A stretch of DNA of 64,000 nt from Novipirellula galeiformis (GTDB lineage Bacteria; Planctomycetota; Planctomycetia; Pirellulales; Pirellulaceae), in the NCBI RefSeq assembly GCF_007860095.1, contig NZ_SJPT01000003.1:782690-846689 (forward strand). The letters run 5' to 3'. The translations under genes and the position numbers were made by a program. Every line of letters starts with the position of its first letter. Position 1 is the stretch's first letter. The notes below the pieces were generated by a model. It ran no database searches and was not told where the DNA came from. It saw only the letters and a list, made by a program, of their open reading frames with translations. Below, piece by piece: positions 1 through 9,171 of this stretch.

Positions 1-54
1 CCCATCATAAGTCGGCCGGTGGGAACCGGCCCTACGAAGCGTGCGTGGCGTCCT

Positions 55-1446
55 TTAGACCGTATGGATCGCTCGACCGGCTACCGCGAGTGCGGCCTCG
101 TGAACGGCTTCGGAGAGCGTCGGATGCGCGTGACAGGTGCGAGCGATATCCTCGCTGCTGGCTCCGAACTCCATCGCGGTCGCCGCTTCGGCGATCAAAT
201 CGCCCGCCCGGGCTCCGATGATGTGCACGCCAAGCACGCGGTCGGTTTTCGCATCGGCAAGAATCTTGACGCGTCCATCGGATTCGCCAAGCGTATGGGC
301 ACGCCCATTGGCACCAAACGGACAGATCCCTTTCTTGTATTCGATGCCGGCTTCCTTTAATTGCTCTTCGGTTTGGCCAACCATCCCGATCTCAGGATGG
401 GTGTAAACGACCGCGGGGATCACATCGTAATTCATGTGACTCTTCATCCCCACCATGCGTTCGACGCACACGATCGCTTCTTCCATCGCTTTGTGAGCGA
501 GCATTGCTCCGCCGATACAGTCGCCGATCGCGTAAACGCTTTCAAGCGAAGTTTGGAATTCTTCATTGACGCTAATGAAGCCCCGTTTGTCCGTTTCCAG
601 ACCGATCGCTTCGAGTCCAATGTTGTCAGTCGCCGGAGTGCGGCCGGTCGCCAACAACACGCGATCGGCGCGCAGGGTTTCCCCTCCTTTGATTTTCACG
701 ACACACTCATCGCCCTCGCGTTTCGCGGAATCGACGAAGGTGCTCGTACGAATATCCAAGCCTTGTTTCTTTAACGTGCGATGGGCAAGTTGGGCGACCT
801 CGCCATCGATGCCCGGCATGATGCGGTCGAGCGCTTCCAACACGATCACTTTGCTACCGAGTCGGTTCCAAACGCTACTCATTTCGAGACCGATGTAGCC
901 GCCACCGATCACGATCAATCGTTCCGGGACATCGGGGAATGACAACGCCGTGGTGCTGTTTCCAATTCGGTCGCCGTCTTCTTCGATGAAGCTCAGTCGT
1001 GCCGGGCGGCTGCCGGTACAGACCAGAATCTGGTCCGCTTGGACGAGGACGGGTTCGTCACCGTCGACCTGGATCGTTTCGTTGTCCTTGAATTTGCCGC
1101 GGCCGCGATAGGGCGTCACTCCTCGCTTTTTAAACAGCATGTCGATGCCACCGGTCAGCGTATCGACGATTTTTTTCTTGCGAGTCATCATCGCGTCGAG
1201 ATCGAATTGCAGCCCGTCCAGCTTGATTCCGTGGGCCGAGAATCCGTGTTTTGCCTCATGGTACAGATGGCTGGATTCCAACAAGGCCTTGCTCGGAATG
1301 CAACCGACGCGCAAACAAGTGCCACCGAATTGGTTATTTTCATCGATACAGGCAACATCGATCCCGAGTTGTGCGGCGCGGAGTGCGGCAACGTATCCTG
1401 CGGGACCACCGCCAAGCACTACTAATTCATGTCGAACTGTTTTCAT
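55..1446 (-). CDS. lpdA: Dihydrolipoyl dehydrogenase (E3)
   Basis: FAD flavoprotein that reoxidises dihydrolipoamide in 2-oxoacid dehydrogenase or glycine cleavage complexes, using NAD+. The ATG at 1446 puts the FAD-binding GGGPAG at residues 12-17 directly at the N-terminus and gives 463 residues, the usual family length. The frame stays open upstream to 1542, but those 32 residues are not E3-like. Visible motifs are the redox disulfide CLRVGC (Cys44, Cys49), the NAD-binding GGGYIG, the second FAD motif YAIGD, and the C-terminal HAHPTLSE carrying the His441-Glu446 pair. No E1 or E2 gene lies in the window, so the partner complex cannot be told. It is divergent from the next gene. Confidence 0.96.
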   Translation of the reverse strand: MKTVRHELVVLGGGPAGYVAALRAAQLGIDVACIDENNQFGGTCLRVGCIPSKALLESSHLYHEAKHGFSAHGIKLDGLQFDLDAMMTRKKKIVDTLTGGIDMLFKKRGVTPYRGRGKFKDNETIQVDGDEPVLVQADQILVCTGSRPARLSFIEEDGDRIGNSTTALSFPDVPERLIVIGGGYIGLEMSSVWNRLGSKVIVLEALDRIMPGIDGEVAQLAHRTLKKQGLDIRTSTFVDSAKREGDECVVKIKGGETLRADRVLLATGRTPATDNIGLEAIGLETDKRGFISVNEEFQTSLESVYAIGDCIGGAMLAHKAMEEAIVCVERMVGMKSHMNYDVIPAVVYTHPEIGMVGQTEEQLKEAGIEYKKGICPFGANGRAHTLGESDGRVKILADAKTDRVLGVHIIGARAGDLIAEAATAMEFGASSEDIARTCHAHPTLSEAVHEAALAVAGRAIHTV

Positions 1447-1652
1447 GTTTCTGTTTGCGGGCAAAGGTAGAAGGGAATGTCCAGGGACGATGGGTTGAAA
1501 GAACGGAGATTTCCAGGGGCTACAGTTTGGCAAACCAACCACCAGTTCGGCTACCGGGCTAGTTTCTTTAGCGGGCTTGCCGAAAGCGTTCGATAGGGCA
1601 CAATTGGACCCTACGATCCCTCTCGAACTCTATCGCTCAACCGAGCCTCACC

Positions 1653-2594
1653 TTGCCCAAACGAAAACTACGTGCGATCGCCGGCCCTGCGTTTGCATGC
1701 CTGCTGTTTCTGTTGGCAATCAAATTGCTGTGGCGTGAAGCCCATGAGGTGACTTGGGCTGACTTTAAGGGCGGATTCACTGGAGTTCCGGCAATTTATT
1801 TGGGCATCGCAACCTTCTTGATCGCGCTGAACTACGGCCTGCTGATCGCCTACGATTTGCTGGCCCTGCGGTACATTTGTCGCTCCTTGCCGCTGCGGCG
1901 AGTCGCCTTGGTCTCCTTTCTCGGCTTCACGCTGGGCAACAATCTAGGCACTTTTATGGCCGGGGCGCCGATTCGATACCGTTTTTATTCCCGTTGGGGA
2001 TTAACCGCACGGCAAATCGTCGTCTTGATCTCGATTTGTGGATTGACGTTTTGGAGCGGCTTGTGGTTTCTTGGCGGTGTCGTTTTGGTTTCGGTGCCGA
2101 TCACCTTACCCGCCTCGGTCCAGTTGCCGTTCGGAACCCAAACGCTCGGGGCGATCTTGCTCTGCCTGGCGACTGGCTATGGTGCGGTTTGTTGGCTATG
2201 GCATAAACCATGGCCGATCGGTGAACTTCACCTGCGGCCACCGGGCTTTGGGTTGATGGTCGTCCAAGCCTCCGTCGCCGCGGTCGACCTGCTGATCTCC
2301 GCAACCGCACTTTATCTGGTCCTTCCGATCGAGGCGGCGGTGCCGTTCGCTCACGTGTTGGCCGCCTATTTGGTGGCAATCGCGATCTCGCTGTTGACTC
2401 AAGTCCCCGGCGGATTGGGGGTCTTAGAAGTCATCTTGGTGACGCTACTAAAGGGGACCGTGGGCGATTCGGTGCTCGCTTCGGTACTGATTTTCCGAAT
2501 TCTGTATTATGTGCTGCCATTAGTCTTTGGCATGATCACCCTGGCCGCTCACGAGATCTTCAGTGGTGCGGTAGTGGCACGCCGGGCTGATTGA
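1653..2594 (+). CDS. Flippase-like / lysylphosphatidylglycerol synthase TM-region (UPF0104) family membrane protein
   Basis: A 313-residue polytopic inner-membrane protein with about eight hydrophobic segments. The sequence QVPGGLGVLEVILVTLL near residue 250 is the signature of the UPF0104/YbhN family, which matches the membrane domain of MprF. Some family members are thought to move lipids across the membrane; the substrate here is unknown. No soluble aminoacyl-transfer domain follows. The only plausible start is TTG at 1653, since the first in-frame ATG would cut off two membrane helices. It lies 34 bases before the next gene on the same strand, so co-transcription is possible. Confidence 0.8.
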   Translation: MPKRKLRAIAGPAFACLLFLLAIKLLWREAHEVTWADFKGGFTGVPAIYLGIATFLIALNYGLLIAYDLLALRYICRSLPLRRVALVSFLGFTLGNNLGTFMAGAPIRYRFYSRWGLTARQIVVLISICGLTFWSGLWFLGGVVLVSVPITLPASVQLPFGTQTLGAILLCLATGYGAVCWLWHKPWPIGELHLRPPGFGLMVVQASVAAVDLLISATALYLVLPIEAAVPFAHVLAAYLVAIAISLLTQVPGGLGVLEVILVTLLKGTVGDSVLASVLIFRILYYVLPLVFGMITLAAHEIFSGAVVARRAD

Positions 2595-2628
2595 CGCCAA
2601 CACGATTTTCGAACCCCAACGGAACAAG

Positions 2629-3705
2629 ATGAATCCGATCCGAATCGCCGGTATTAATTTCGACCACTTCCACATGGGCGACTTATTGCGGATGGCGCAT
2701 GAACACACCGATGTAGAGATCGTGGGAATCTGTGACGACGATCTCGATCGCATGGCGGAAGCTGCGAAATCATTCCGTATTCCCGAAACGCAAATCTTTA
2801 CGGACCACGCGAAGTGTCTCGAGCAAGCCAAGCCCGACCTCGTCATTCTCTGTCCCGCGGCGTCGCATCATGGCGAGTGGGTCGAGAAAGTGGCTCCGTT
2901 TGGCTGCGACATTCTCGTTGAAAAACCGTTCGCAGCCTCGTTGGCCGAAGCCGACCGCATGATCCAGGCCACCAATGCGTCGGGAAGTCGCCTAGCCATC
3001 AATTGGCCATTGACGTGGGTGCCATCGCATCGCACCACGAAACGCTTGATTGATGAGGGCAAAATTGGTGAAGTCCAAGAGGTGCACCACTATGGCGGCA
3101 ATCGTGGCCCGCTTTGGCATGTCGCCGACAAGGTGGAGCGTTCGGCAAGTGAAGTCGAACGAGAAAAACCCAACAGTTGGTTCTACAAACAGAGTCATGG
3201 TGGTGGTTCGTTGCTTGACTACGCGGGATACGGCACAACACTCGGCACTTGGTTTATGAATGGACGGCGACCGATCGAAGTCACCTGTGTCGTCGACCAA
3301 CCCCAAGGACTCGAGGTTGACGAGCACAGCATTACGATCGCCCGATACGCGACCGGGTTGTCGAAATTCGAAACGCGCTGGGGCACGTTTACCGACCCTT
3401 GGACACATCAACCCCAACCCAAATGTGGCTTCGTCGTCGTCGGTACGGAAGGCACGATCTCCAGCGATGACTACGCCGCAACCATTCGCGTACAATCAAC
3501 CTCCTGTCCCGCAGGCGAAGAGATCGCCGTCGACACGTTGGTCGCTCCTCTGCAAAACCCAGTGCAGTACATGGTTGACGTGATCCGTCGCGGCGCCCAG
3601 GTGGAAGGGCCACTCAGCCCTGAGATCAGCCGTATCGGACAACAGATCGTCGACTCCGCGGTGCTCAGCGTGAAGCAACGTGCCACCGTGGCACTACTGA
3701 ACTAG
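2629..3705 (+). CDS. Gfo/Idh/MocA family oxidoreductase
   Basis: A 358-residue probable NAD(P)-dependent oxidoreductase, presumably acting on a sugar or polyol derivative. The N-terminal Rossmann fold (about 1-125) ends in the family's EKP motif at residues 98-100, where Lys is the usual catalytic residue; an alpha/beta substrate domain follows. The usual glycine-rich GxGxxG loop is replaced by GINFDHFHMGD, so nucleotide binding may be atypical. It has no Tat signal, unlike many planctomycete paralogues. The substrate cannot be inferred from the neighbours. Confidence 0.85.
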   Translation: MNPIRIAGINFDHFHMGDLLRMAHEHTDVEIVGICDDDLDRMAEAAKSFRIPETQIFTDHAKCLEQAKPDLVILCPAASHHGEWVEKVAPFGCDILVEKPFAASLAEADRMIQATNASGSRLAINWPLTWVPSHRTTKRLIDEGKIGEVQEVHHYGGNRGPLWHVADKVERSASEVEREKPNSWFYKQSHGGGSLLDYAGYGTTLGTWFMNGRRPIEVTCVVDQPQGLEVDEHSITIARYATGLSKFETRWGTFTDPWTHQPQPKCGFVVVGTEGTISSDDYAATIRVQSTSCPAGEEIAVDTLVAPLQNPVQYMVDVIRRGAQVEGPLSPEISRIGQQIVDSAVLSVKQRATVALLN

Positions 3706-3772
3706 GCGCCGCGACTAAACTAGGCAGCGCGACTAAACTAGGCAGCGAGACTGAACTAGGCAGCGCGGCATC
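3703..3772 (+). repeat. Short tandem repeat, 17-18 bp unit
   Basis: Four imperfect copies of a unit like actaaactaggcagcgcg, starting inside the stop codon region of the preceding oxidoreductase gene and running into the intergenic space before pta. Read directly from the sequence; no function is implied. Confidence 0.8.
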
Positions 3773-3900
3773 CGTGCTGCTCGCCGGACGAAGTCGCCCC
3801 GATTGGCGATCCCGCCACGTCCACGCGAAGTGGATGTGTGGTTGACCAGCCGACATTCCGGTAAAATCGAGAGCTTGCCACTCCGCAGGGAAGCCCCGTC

Positions 3901-5991
3901 ATGCCCGACAGCGTCTATTTAGCGACCAACGAAAATGCGACAGGAAAACGCATGGTGGCGCTCGGGGTGATGGAATTGGCGGTGCGTCGTTTCGATCGCG
4001 TTATTTTCTTTCGCCCCGTCGTGCACGCCGATCCACGGGACGACCAAAGCATTCGATTAATGCGATCACGTTACCCGATTGCGGCAACGCCGGATCAAAT
4101 GGCGGGAGTCACCCGTAGCGAAGCGCGTCGCTTGCTCGCCGAGGATCGCGGCGACACGTTGATCCAGCGGATTCAACAGAAATTCAAGTCACTACAGGAA
4201 TCGGCGGACTTTGCCGTTGTCGAAGGGACCAGCTTCCAAGGCTTGGCTCAAGAGATTGAGTTTGAATTGAACGCCGATATCGCTGTCAATCTTGGCTGTG
4301 CGATCATGACAGTCTTTTCCGCGTATGGCAAAACGGTCGAAGAGAGCGTGCAATCGATTCGGATCGGCAACGACAGCATCAGCGACCGCGGAGGCCAAGT
4401 GATTGCCACCGTGCTGAATCAAATTAGCCCGAGTGACGAAGCAGATCTGCGTTTGGCGTATACCCAAGCATTGAAGGGCCCCTCGTCACCGCTATACATG
4501 ATTCCCGAGGAACCGCTGCTGCGTCAGCCCACGCTGCGTGAAATCCAAGTCGGCTTGGGGGCAACGGTATTGAGTGGTGATGAAACGACGTTTGATCGCG
4601 AAGTCACCCAGTTGCAAGTCGCGGCGATGCAGGTGCCTGATTTTCTCACACGATTGCAGCGTTCGAGCTTGGTGATCACGCCGGGGGACCGCAGCGACAT
4701 TTTGCTCGGCTGTGCATTGGCGAGTCTGGATGCGAACGGCCCTTCGCCCGCGGGCGTTGTCTTGACCGCTGGTTTGATGCCGCCATCAGTGGTCCAGCGA
4801 TTGGTTAGCGAGACCTCGGGACTGCCGGTCTTGTCGACCTTGGTCGATACGTTTGCCGCAGCCACCGTGGCCGCCCAAATCCGTGCCGAAATCGACGAAC
4901 ACTCGCCCCGAAAGATCGATTCCGCGATCGGATTATTTGAACAGCACATCGATATCGACGACCTCGCCACGCGCTTCCAGGCTCCCGACACCCACCGCGT
5001 CACACCGATGTTGTTTGAGCACTCGTTGATTCAACGGGCACGCAAGAAACGGGTTCGCATCGTGTTGCCCGAAGGGAACGAGCCACGCATTCTACAAGCC
5101 GTCGATGCGCTGCGCCGCCGAGACGTTGCCGACCTGATTTTACTCGGCGATCCGGCCTCGATTCGCGCCGCAGCCAGTCACGTTGGGGTGGCGATCCCAA
5201 ACACAGGCGTCCAGATCATTGACCCCAAGACTTCGCCGCTGCGCGACGAATTCGTGAACACCTACTACGCGCTGCGAAAGCACAAGGGAGTTACGATCGA
5301 CGTCGCGCGTGACCGGATGCTCGAAGTCAGCTACTTCGGGACGATGATGGTGCGAAAGGGACTCGCCGGCGGCATGGTGTCCGGCGCGACCAACACGACC
5401 GCCAACACGATCCGTCCCGCATTCGAATTCATTAAAACACGCGAGGGAGTGTGCTGTGTTAGCAGCGTCTTTTTAATGTGCCTCAAGCATGATGTGTTGG
5501 TGTATGGTGATTGCGCCGTGATCCCCAACCCGACCGCAGAACAATTGGCTGAAATTGCGGCCAACAGCTCCGATACCGCAGCGCAATTCGGAATCGAACC
5601 ACGCGTCGCGATGCTGTCCTACTCGACGGGCGAGAGCGGGCATGGCGAGGATGTCGATCGAGTCCGTGAAGCCACCGCGATCCTAAAGCGAAATCGGCCC
5701 GATTTATTGGTCGAAGGCCCGGTGCAGTATGACGCTGCGATCGACCCGGCCGTTGCAGCAGCAAAATTGCCGGGCAGCACCGTCGCAGGACGAGCCACCG
5801 TGTTCATCTTTCCCGATCTGAACACCGGCAACAATACTTACAAGGCAGTGCAGCGATCGGCCGGCGCCGTGGCGATCGGCCCCGTGCTGCAAGGGTTGCG
5901 AAAACCAGTGAACGATCTTTCGCGAGGCTGCAGCGTAGCGGATATCGTCAACACCGTCGCGATTACCGCAATCCAGGCACAAGCGTCATGA
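3901..5991 (+). CDS. pta: Phosphate acetyltransferase
   Basis: Interconverts acetyl-CoA and acetyl phosphate in the cytoplasm. At 696 residues this is the long Pta type: an N-terminal P-loop-like domain (LATNENATGKRM at the start), a central DRTGG-type domain (about 210-320) and the C-terminal catalytic PTA_PTB domain (about 370-690; RIVLPEGNEPRILQA, GMVSGATNTTANTIRPAF, VFIFPDLNTGN). An AGGGAAG ribosome site lies about 9 bases before the ATG. The stop codon overlaps the ackA start as ATGA, so the two genes are translationally coupled and form the classical acetate module. Confidence 0.97.
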   Translation: MPDSVYLATNENATGKRMVALGVMELAVRRFDRVIFFRPVVHADPRDDQSIRLMRSRYPIAATPDQMAGVTRSEARRLLAEDRGDTLIQRIQQKFKSLQESADFAVVEGTSFQGLAQEIEFELNADIAVNLGCAIMTVFSAYGKTVEESVQSIRIGNDSISDRGGQVIATVLNQISPSDEADLRLAYTQALKGPSSPLYMIPEEPLLRQPTLREIQVGLGATVLSGDETTFDREVTQLQVAAMQVPDFLTRLQRSSLVITPGDRSDILLGCALASLDANGPSPAGVVLTAGLMPPSVVQRLVSETSGLPVLSTLVDTFAAATVAAQIRAEIDEHSPRKIDSAIGLFEQHIDIDDLATRFQAPDTHRVTPMLFEHSLIQRARKKRVRIVLPEGNEPRILQAVDALRRRDVADLILLGDPASIRAAASHVGVAIPNTGVQIIDPKTSPLRDEFVNTYYALRKHKGVTIDVARDRMLEVSYFGTMMVRKGLAGGMVSGATNTTANTIRPAFEFIKTREGVCCVSSVFLMCLKHDVLVYGDCAVIPNPTAEQLAEIAANSSDTAAQFGIEPRVAMLSYSTGESGHGEDVDRVREATAILKRNRPDLLVEGPVQYDAAIDPAVAAAKLPGSTVAGRATVFIFPDLNTGNNTYKAVQRSAGAVAIGPVLQGLRKPVNDLSRGCSVADIVNTVAITAIQAQAS

Positions 5992-7127
5992 ATATCCTTG
6001 TCTTTAACGTCGGCAGCACGACGCTGAAATTCGCTTGTATCAACGCCCACTCAGGACACCGCCTGAGCAAAGGTTTGGTCGATCGCATTGGTCAAGCTGG
6101 CGGTGATGCACCGAATCATGCCGTTGCCGCACGCATCGCATGGGACCGACTCAAAAACCTTGAGATCACTGCGATCGGTCACCGGATTGTTCAAGGGGGC
6201 GATCGTTTCACGACCCCCACGACCGTCAATGACCGTGTACGGCACGAACTCGTAGCGCTCGATACGCTCGCGCCGCTGCACAATCCGCTCGCCCGAGCGG
6301 TCGTCGAGGCTATCAACGACCTGGGATTGTCAATTCCGCAGGTGCTTGTTTTTGATACGGCCTATTTCGCAACGCTGCCCCCCAAGGCCTATCGCTATGC
6401 AATCGCAGAATCGGCGTACCGCGAGCATGGGATTCGGCGTTTCGGTTTTCACGGAACATCCCACGGCTACGTCACCGAAAGAGCAATCGCATTTTTAGGC
6501 GACTCGGCACAGGCGAAACGCATCATTTCGCTGCATCTCGGTGGCGGGGCGAGCGCCGCCGCATCGATCGATGGCGTCGCGGTGGAAACATCGATGGGCA
6601 TGACCCCCTTGGAAGGATTGGTGATGGCAACACGAACCGGAGACATCGATGCCGCAGTGCCACTTCACTTGATGCGGCAAACGGGAAAGTCGGCGGACAC
6701 GATCGACCATTTGCTCAACATGCAAAGCGGGCTGCTGGGACTATGCGGTGATATGGATATGCGAACCGTGCTGGAACGTCGCAACGCGGGGGACGCGTCA
6801 GCTACGCTGGCGATCGATATCTACGTTCACCGGATCCTGAAGTACATCGGCAGCTACTTCGCGATTCTCGGTGGGCTTGATGCACTCGTCTTCACCGCCG
6901 GAGTCGGCGAGCACTCCGCTGAAATTCGCAAGCTGGTCACGGCCCCTCTGGCTCATCTTGGAATCGTGATCGCCCCAGACGTGAATGAATCCTCGCTGAC
7001 GAACGATGCCATCGTCGATTTATCGCAAGCCGACGCAGCCGTTCGCACCCTTGTCGTACCGACCAACGAAGAACGCGCCATCGCCAAACACGTCCTCAAT
7101 CAACTCACCAAGGAACGTCTGGCTTAG
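5988..7127 (+). CDS. ackA: Acetate kinase
   Basis: Transfers phosphate between acetyl phosphate and ADP, yielding ATP and acetate, or runs in reverse to activate acetate. It has 379 residues, slightly short for the family. The N-terminal VFNVGSTTLKF, the FDTAYF and RFGFHGTSHGYV stretches, the LGGGASAAA phosphate loop and the FTAGVGEHSAEIR motif are all present, so it should be active. Its start overlaps the pta stop by four bases. The TAG stop lies inside the left end of a dispersed repeat (7124-7235), so an insertion may have set the present C-terminus. Confidence 0.96.
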   Translation: MNILVFNVGSTTLKFACINAHSGHRLSKGLVDRIGQAGGDAPNHAVAARIAWDRLKNLEITAIGHRIVQGGDRFTTPTTVNDRVRHELVALDTLAPLHNPLARAVVEAINDLGLSIPQVLVFDTAYFATLPPKAYRYAIAESAYREHGIRRFGFHGTSHGYVTERAIAFLGDSAQAKRIISLHLGGGASAAASIDGVAVETSMGMTPLEGLVMATRTGDIDAAVPLHLMRQTGKSADTIDHLLNMQSGLLGLCGDMDMRTVLERRNAGDASATLAIDIYVHRILKYIGSYFAILGGLDALVFTAGVGEHSAEIRKLVTAPLAHLGIVIAPDVNESSLTNDAIVDLSQADAAVRTLVVPTNEERAIAKHVLNQLTKERLA

Positions 7128-7235
7128 GACAATTTGAGAAAGCATGTAGGCGCTAAAAAAGTCGCTACGTTCGCCAGTACCTGGGCCACCGTCTGGCGAC
7201 GGTAGCTACATCAATGACAGAAATGCGTTCGCTAG
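7124..7235 (+). repeat. Dispersed MITE-like element, copy A
   Basis: About 112 bp, homologous along its length to the reverse complement of 19041-19144 and in its right half to 42483-42545. Shared blocks are caatttgagaaa, aaaaaagt, tcgccag and ccaccgtctggcgacggtag with ctacatcaa after it. The ends resemble an inverted repeat (ctagagca at one end, tgctctag-like at the other). An internal stem ccaccgtc/gacggtag closes on a tggc loop. The left end includes the ackA stop codon. Confidence 0.75.
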
Positions 7236-7374
7236 AATTCGTCTGCGTTCAACGGAATTCAATGTGCAACGTGATTCGCGATGGGCGCCCGAGACAGATC
7301 ACGCGTCGATCGAGCGGGGAAGCAGGAACGGAAACCAGGGACGGGGAACCACGGACAGGGCCACCCGACTGACA

Positions 7375-9171
7375 TCATTCTGGGGCGGGGCGACCGTCCG
7401 CCGCCACATCGGGATCGTTGGGCTTGGGCGGGGGACCATCTCGCTTTACTTCCTCATTGAAATCGAGGATGGTTTTGACCACGTCGATCAATTGGTCCAA
7501 GCGGAACGGTTTGAACAGGACCCCTTTGGCGTGCAGCCCGTTTTGGCGAGCTTTGACAATGGAGTGGCCGGGGTCATAGCCAAATCCTGTCATCAAGACC
7601 ATTGGCACATAGTCCATCAACTTCCCGAGTCGCAGCATCAATTGATAGCCGCTGTAGTCGGGAAGTTTGATGTCACTAATGATCACATCATAGCTGGTCG
7701 AATCGTCGCTACCGCGAACCATCAACACCGCTTCATCGCCCTTGTGGGCGGTTTCAACAATGCAACCGTAACGCTCGAGCAGATAGTGGGCGTCTTCGCG
7801 AACTTGCTCGTCCGCATCAACGACCAAGATACGTTTACCACGAAGCGAAACATGATGGGTCGAATCCGCGCCCACGGGAACGGCTTCGAGTGGCGTCATC
7901 CGCTGACCGATCTGCTGAATCGTTTGCTTGATGTCGCGAGCATTTCGCAGGATACGCTTCAGCCGATCGACGACCTCGGAGCTGTGTCCGATGTACTGCT
8001 CCATGACGTTGACCGCGTCATTCAAGATTTCGTCGACCGGAAGCGCGACGGCGCCGTGGATTGCATCACAGCTCTGCTGAGCCGTATTGGCTTTCTGAGC
8101 GACAAGCAATTCCAACGTGTTGAGGGCGAATGCAATGTCGCGAGCAAAGATCTCGAGGAACTGCAGGTCACTATCGCCAAACGCATTGATCTCGGGACTC
8201 TCGATGTTGACCGTACCGAGCACTTGGTCATGCAGCATCAGCGGAACGGTCAACGAGCTCCGTGAGTCGGCCACCCCGGGAATAAACAGGGGGTCATTGA
8301 CGACATCGTGGCAGATATAGCTGACCCCACTTGCCGCAACATAACCGGTAATCCCGTTACCTTGTGGGTGGGCAATCAGCTGTCGATCGGCGGCGTCCTG
8401 GTCAATCCCCACACTTAGCAACGGCATCAAATTACCAGTGGCCTGCTCGAGCAAGCGGATCTCGATGATGTTGAAGTTCAGCAGGTCGCTAAGGTAGTGG
8501 CGGATATTCTCTTTGAGCAGGTCAATTCGCTCATCCACTTCCATCATGAAGATTTCGGTCGGACGCAGATCGGCGAGTTCGCGACCCGCTTGATGAATCG
8601 CCGCCAGTTTGTTTTGCTGCAGAATCTCTTCGGTGATGTCGTTGACGGTGACAACAAGTTGGCGGCGATGGACCGGGTGGACCATGGGAGCTGCATGGAC
8701 TTGGAAGTAGCGACTGTCTTCGGTGTGCAGCGTGCTATTGCTCTCGTCGCCGGTTGCCAGGGCGGTGTGGAAGGGACAGAAATCGGGCCCCATAATTTCT
8801 GGGTTGGAGAGCATTTCGTAAAAGTTGAGCCCCACCGCCGGTTCGCTGCGCCCGGACCACTCCACCAGCCGACGATTCGCCCAAAGCACCCGCAAATCAG
8901 CATCGAGCAACGCGACTCCCTCAGGCATATCGCGAAGCATAATACCGCTCTGCGAAATCCCGCGAAGCTCGCTTAGCTCGGGGAATTGATCTCGAGCGAT
9001 CCAGACACCGTCGATCGTCGGGTCATCCAATTGGTCTACCACGGCAACCGATCCATCGACAACCACGACTTCCTCGCCCGCAATCTCTGCGGGAAGCGTG
9101 ACCGGGTCGCCAATACAAATCAATTTGCGAGGCATTGCTAGATTCTGTGTTGTTTGTGTCGATCGAGTCAT
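7375..9171 (-). CDS. PAS-GAF-receiver signalling protein without a kinase domain
   Basis: A 598-residue cytoplasmic signalling protein. Order: an N-terminal segment of no recognised fold (1-78), a PAS domain (about 79-185), a GAF domain (about 200-355; the GNGITGYVAASG stretch is typical), a helical linker (about 360-440), and a complete receiver domain (447-570) with acceptor Asp500 in ISDIKLP, Thr in LMTGFG and Lys554 in LFKPF. No HATPase, DNA-binding or GGDEF output domain is visible. The ATG at 9171 has AGGGAAAG at good spacing, which favours it over the GTG at 9186. It could relay phosphate from a separate kinase. The long plus-strand frame opposite (7264-8265) is a shadow. Confidence 0.85.
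   Translation of the reverse strand: MTRSTQTTQNLAMPRKLICIGDPVTLPAEIAGEEVVVVDGSVAVVDQLDDPTIDGVWIARDQFPELSELRGISQSGIMLRDMPEGVALLDADLRVLWANRRLVEWSGRSEPAVGLNFYEMLSNPEIMGPDFCPFHTALATGDESNSTLHTEDSRYFQVHAAPMVHPVHRRQLVVTVNDITEEILQQNKLAAIHQAGRELADLRPTEIFMMEVDERIDLLKENIRHYLSDLLNFNIIEIRLLEQATGNLMPLLSVGIDQDAADRQLIAHPQGNGITGYVAASGVSYICHDVVNDPLFIPGVADSRSSLTVPLMLHDQVLGTVNIESPEINAFGDSDLQFLEIFARDIAFALNTLELLVAQKANTAQQSCDAIHGAVALPVDEILNDAVNVMEQYIGHSSEVVDRLKRILRNARDIKQTIQQIGQRMTPLEAVPVGADSTHHVSLRGKRILVVDADEQVREDAHYLLERYGCIVETAHKGDEAVLMVRGSDDSTSYDVIISDIKLPDYSGYQLMLRLGKLMDYVPMVLMTGFGYDPGHSIVKARQNGLHAKGVLFKPFRLDQLIDVVKTILDFNEEVKRDGPPPKPNDPDVAADGRPAPE

Noticed and set aside
7264..8265. 333-residue plus-strand frame opposite the PAS-GAF-receiver gene
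   Set aside because: Shadow frame; the minus strand shows complete domains with conserved residues.
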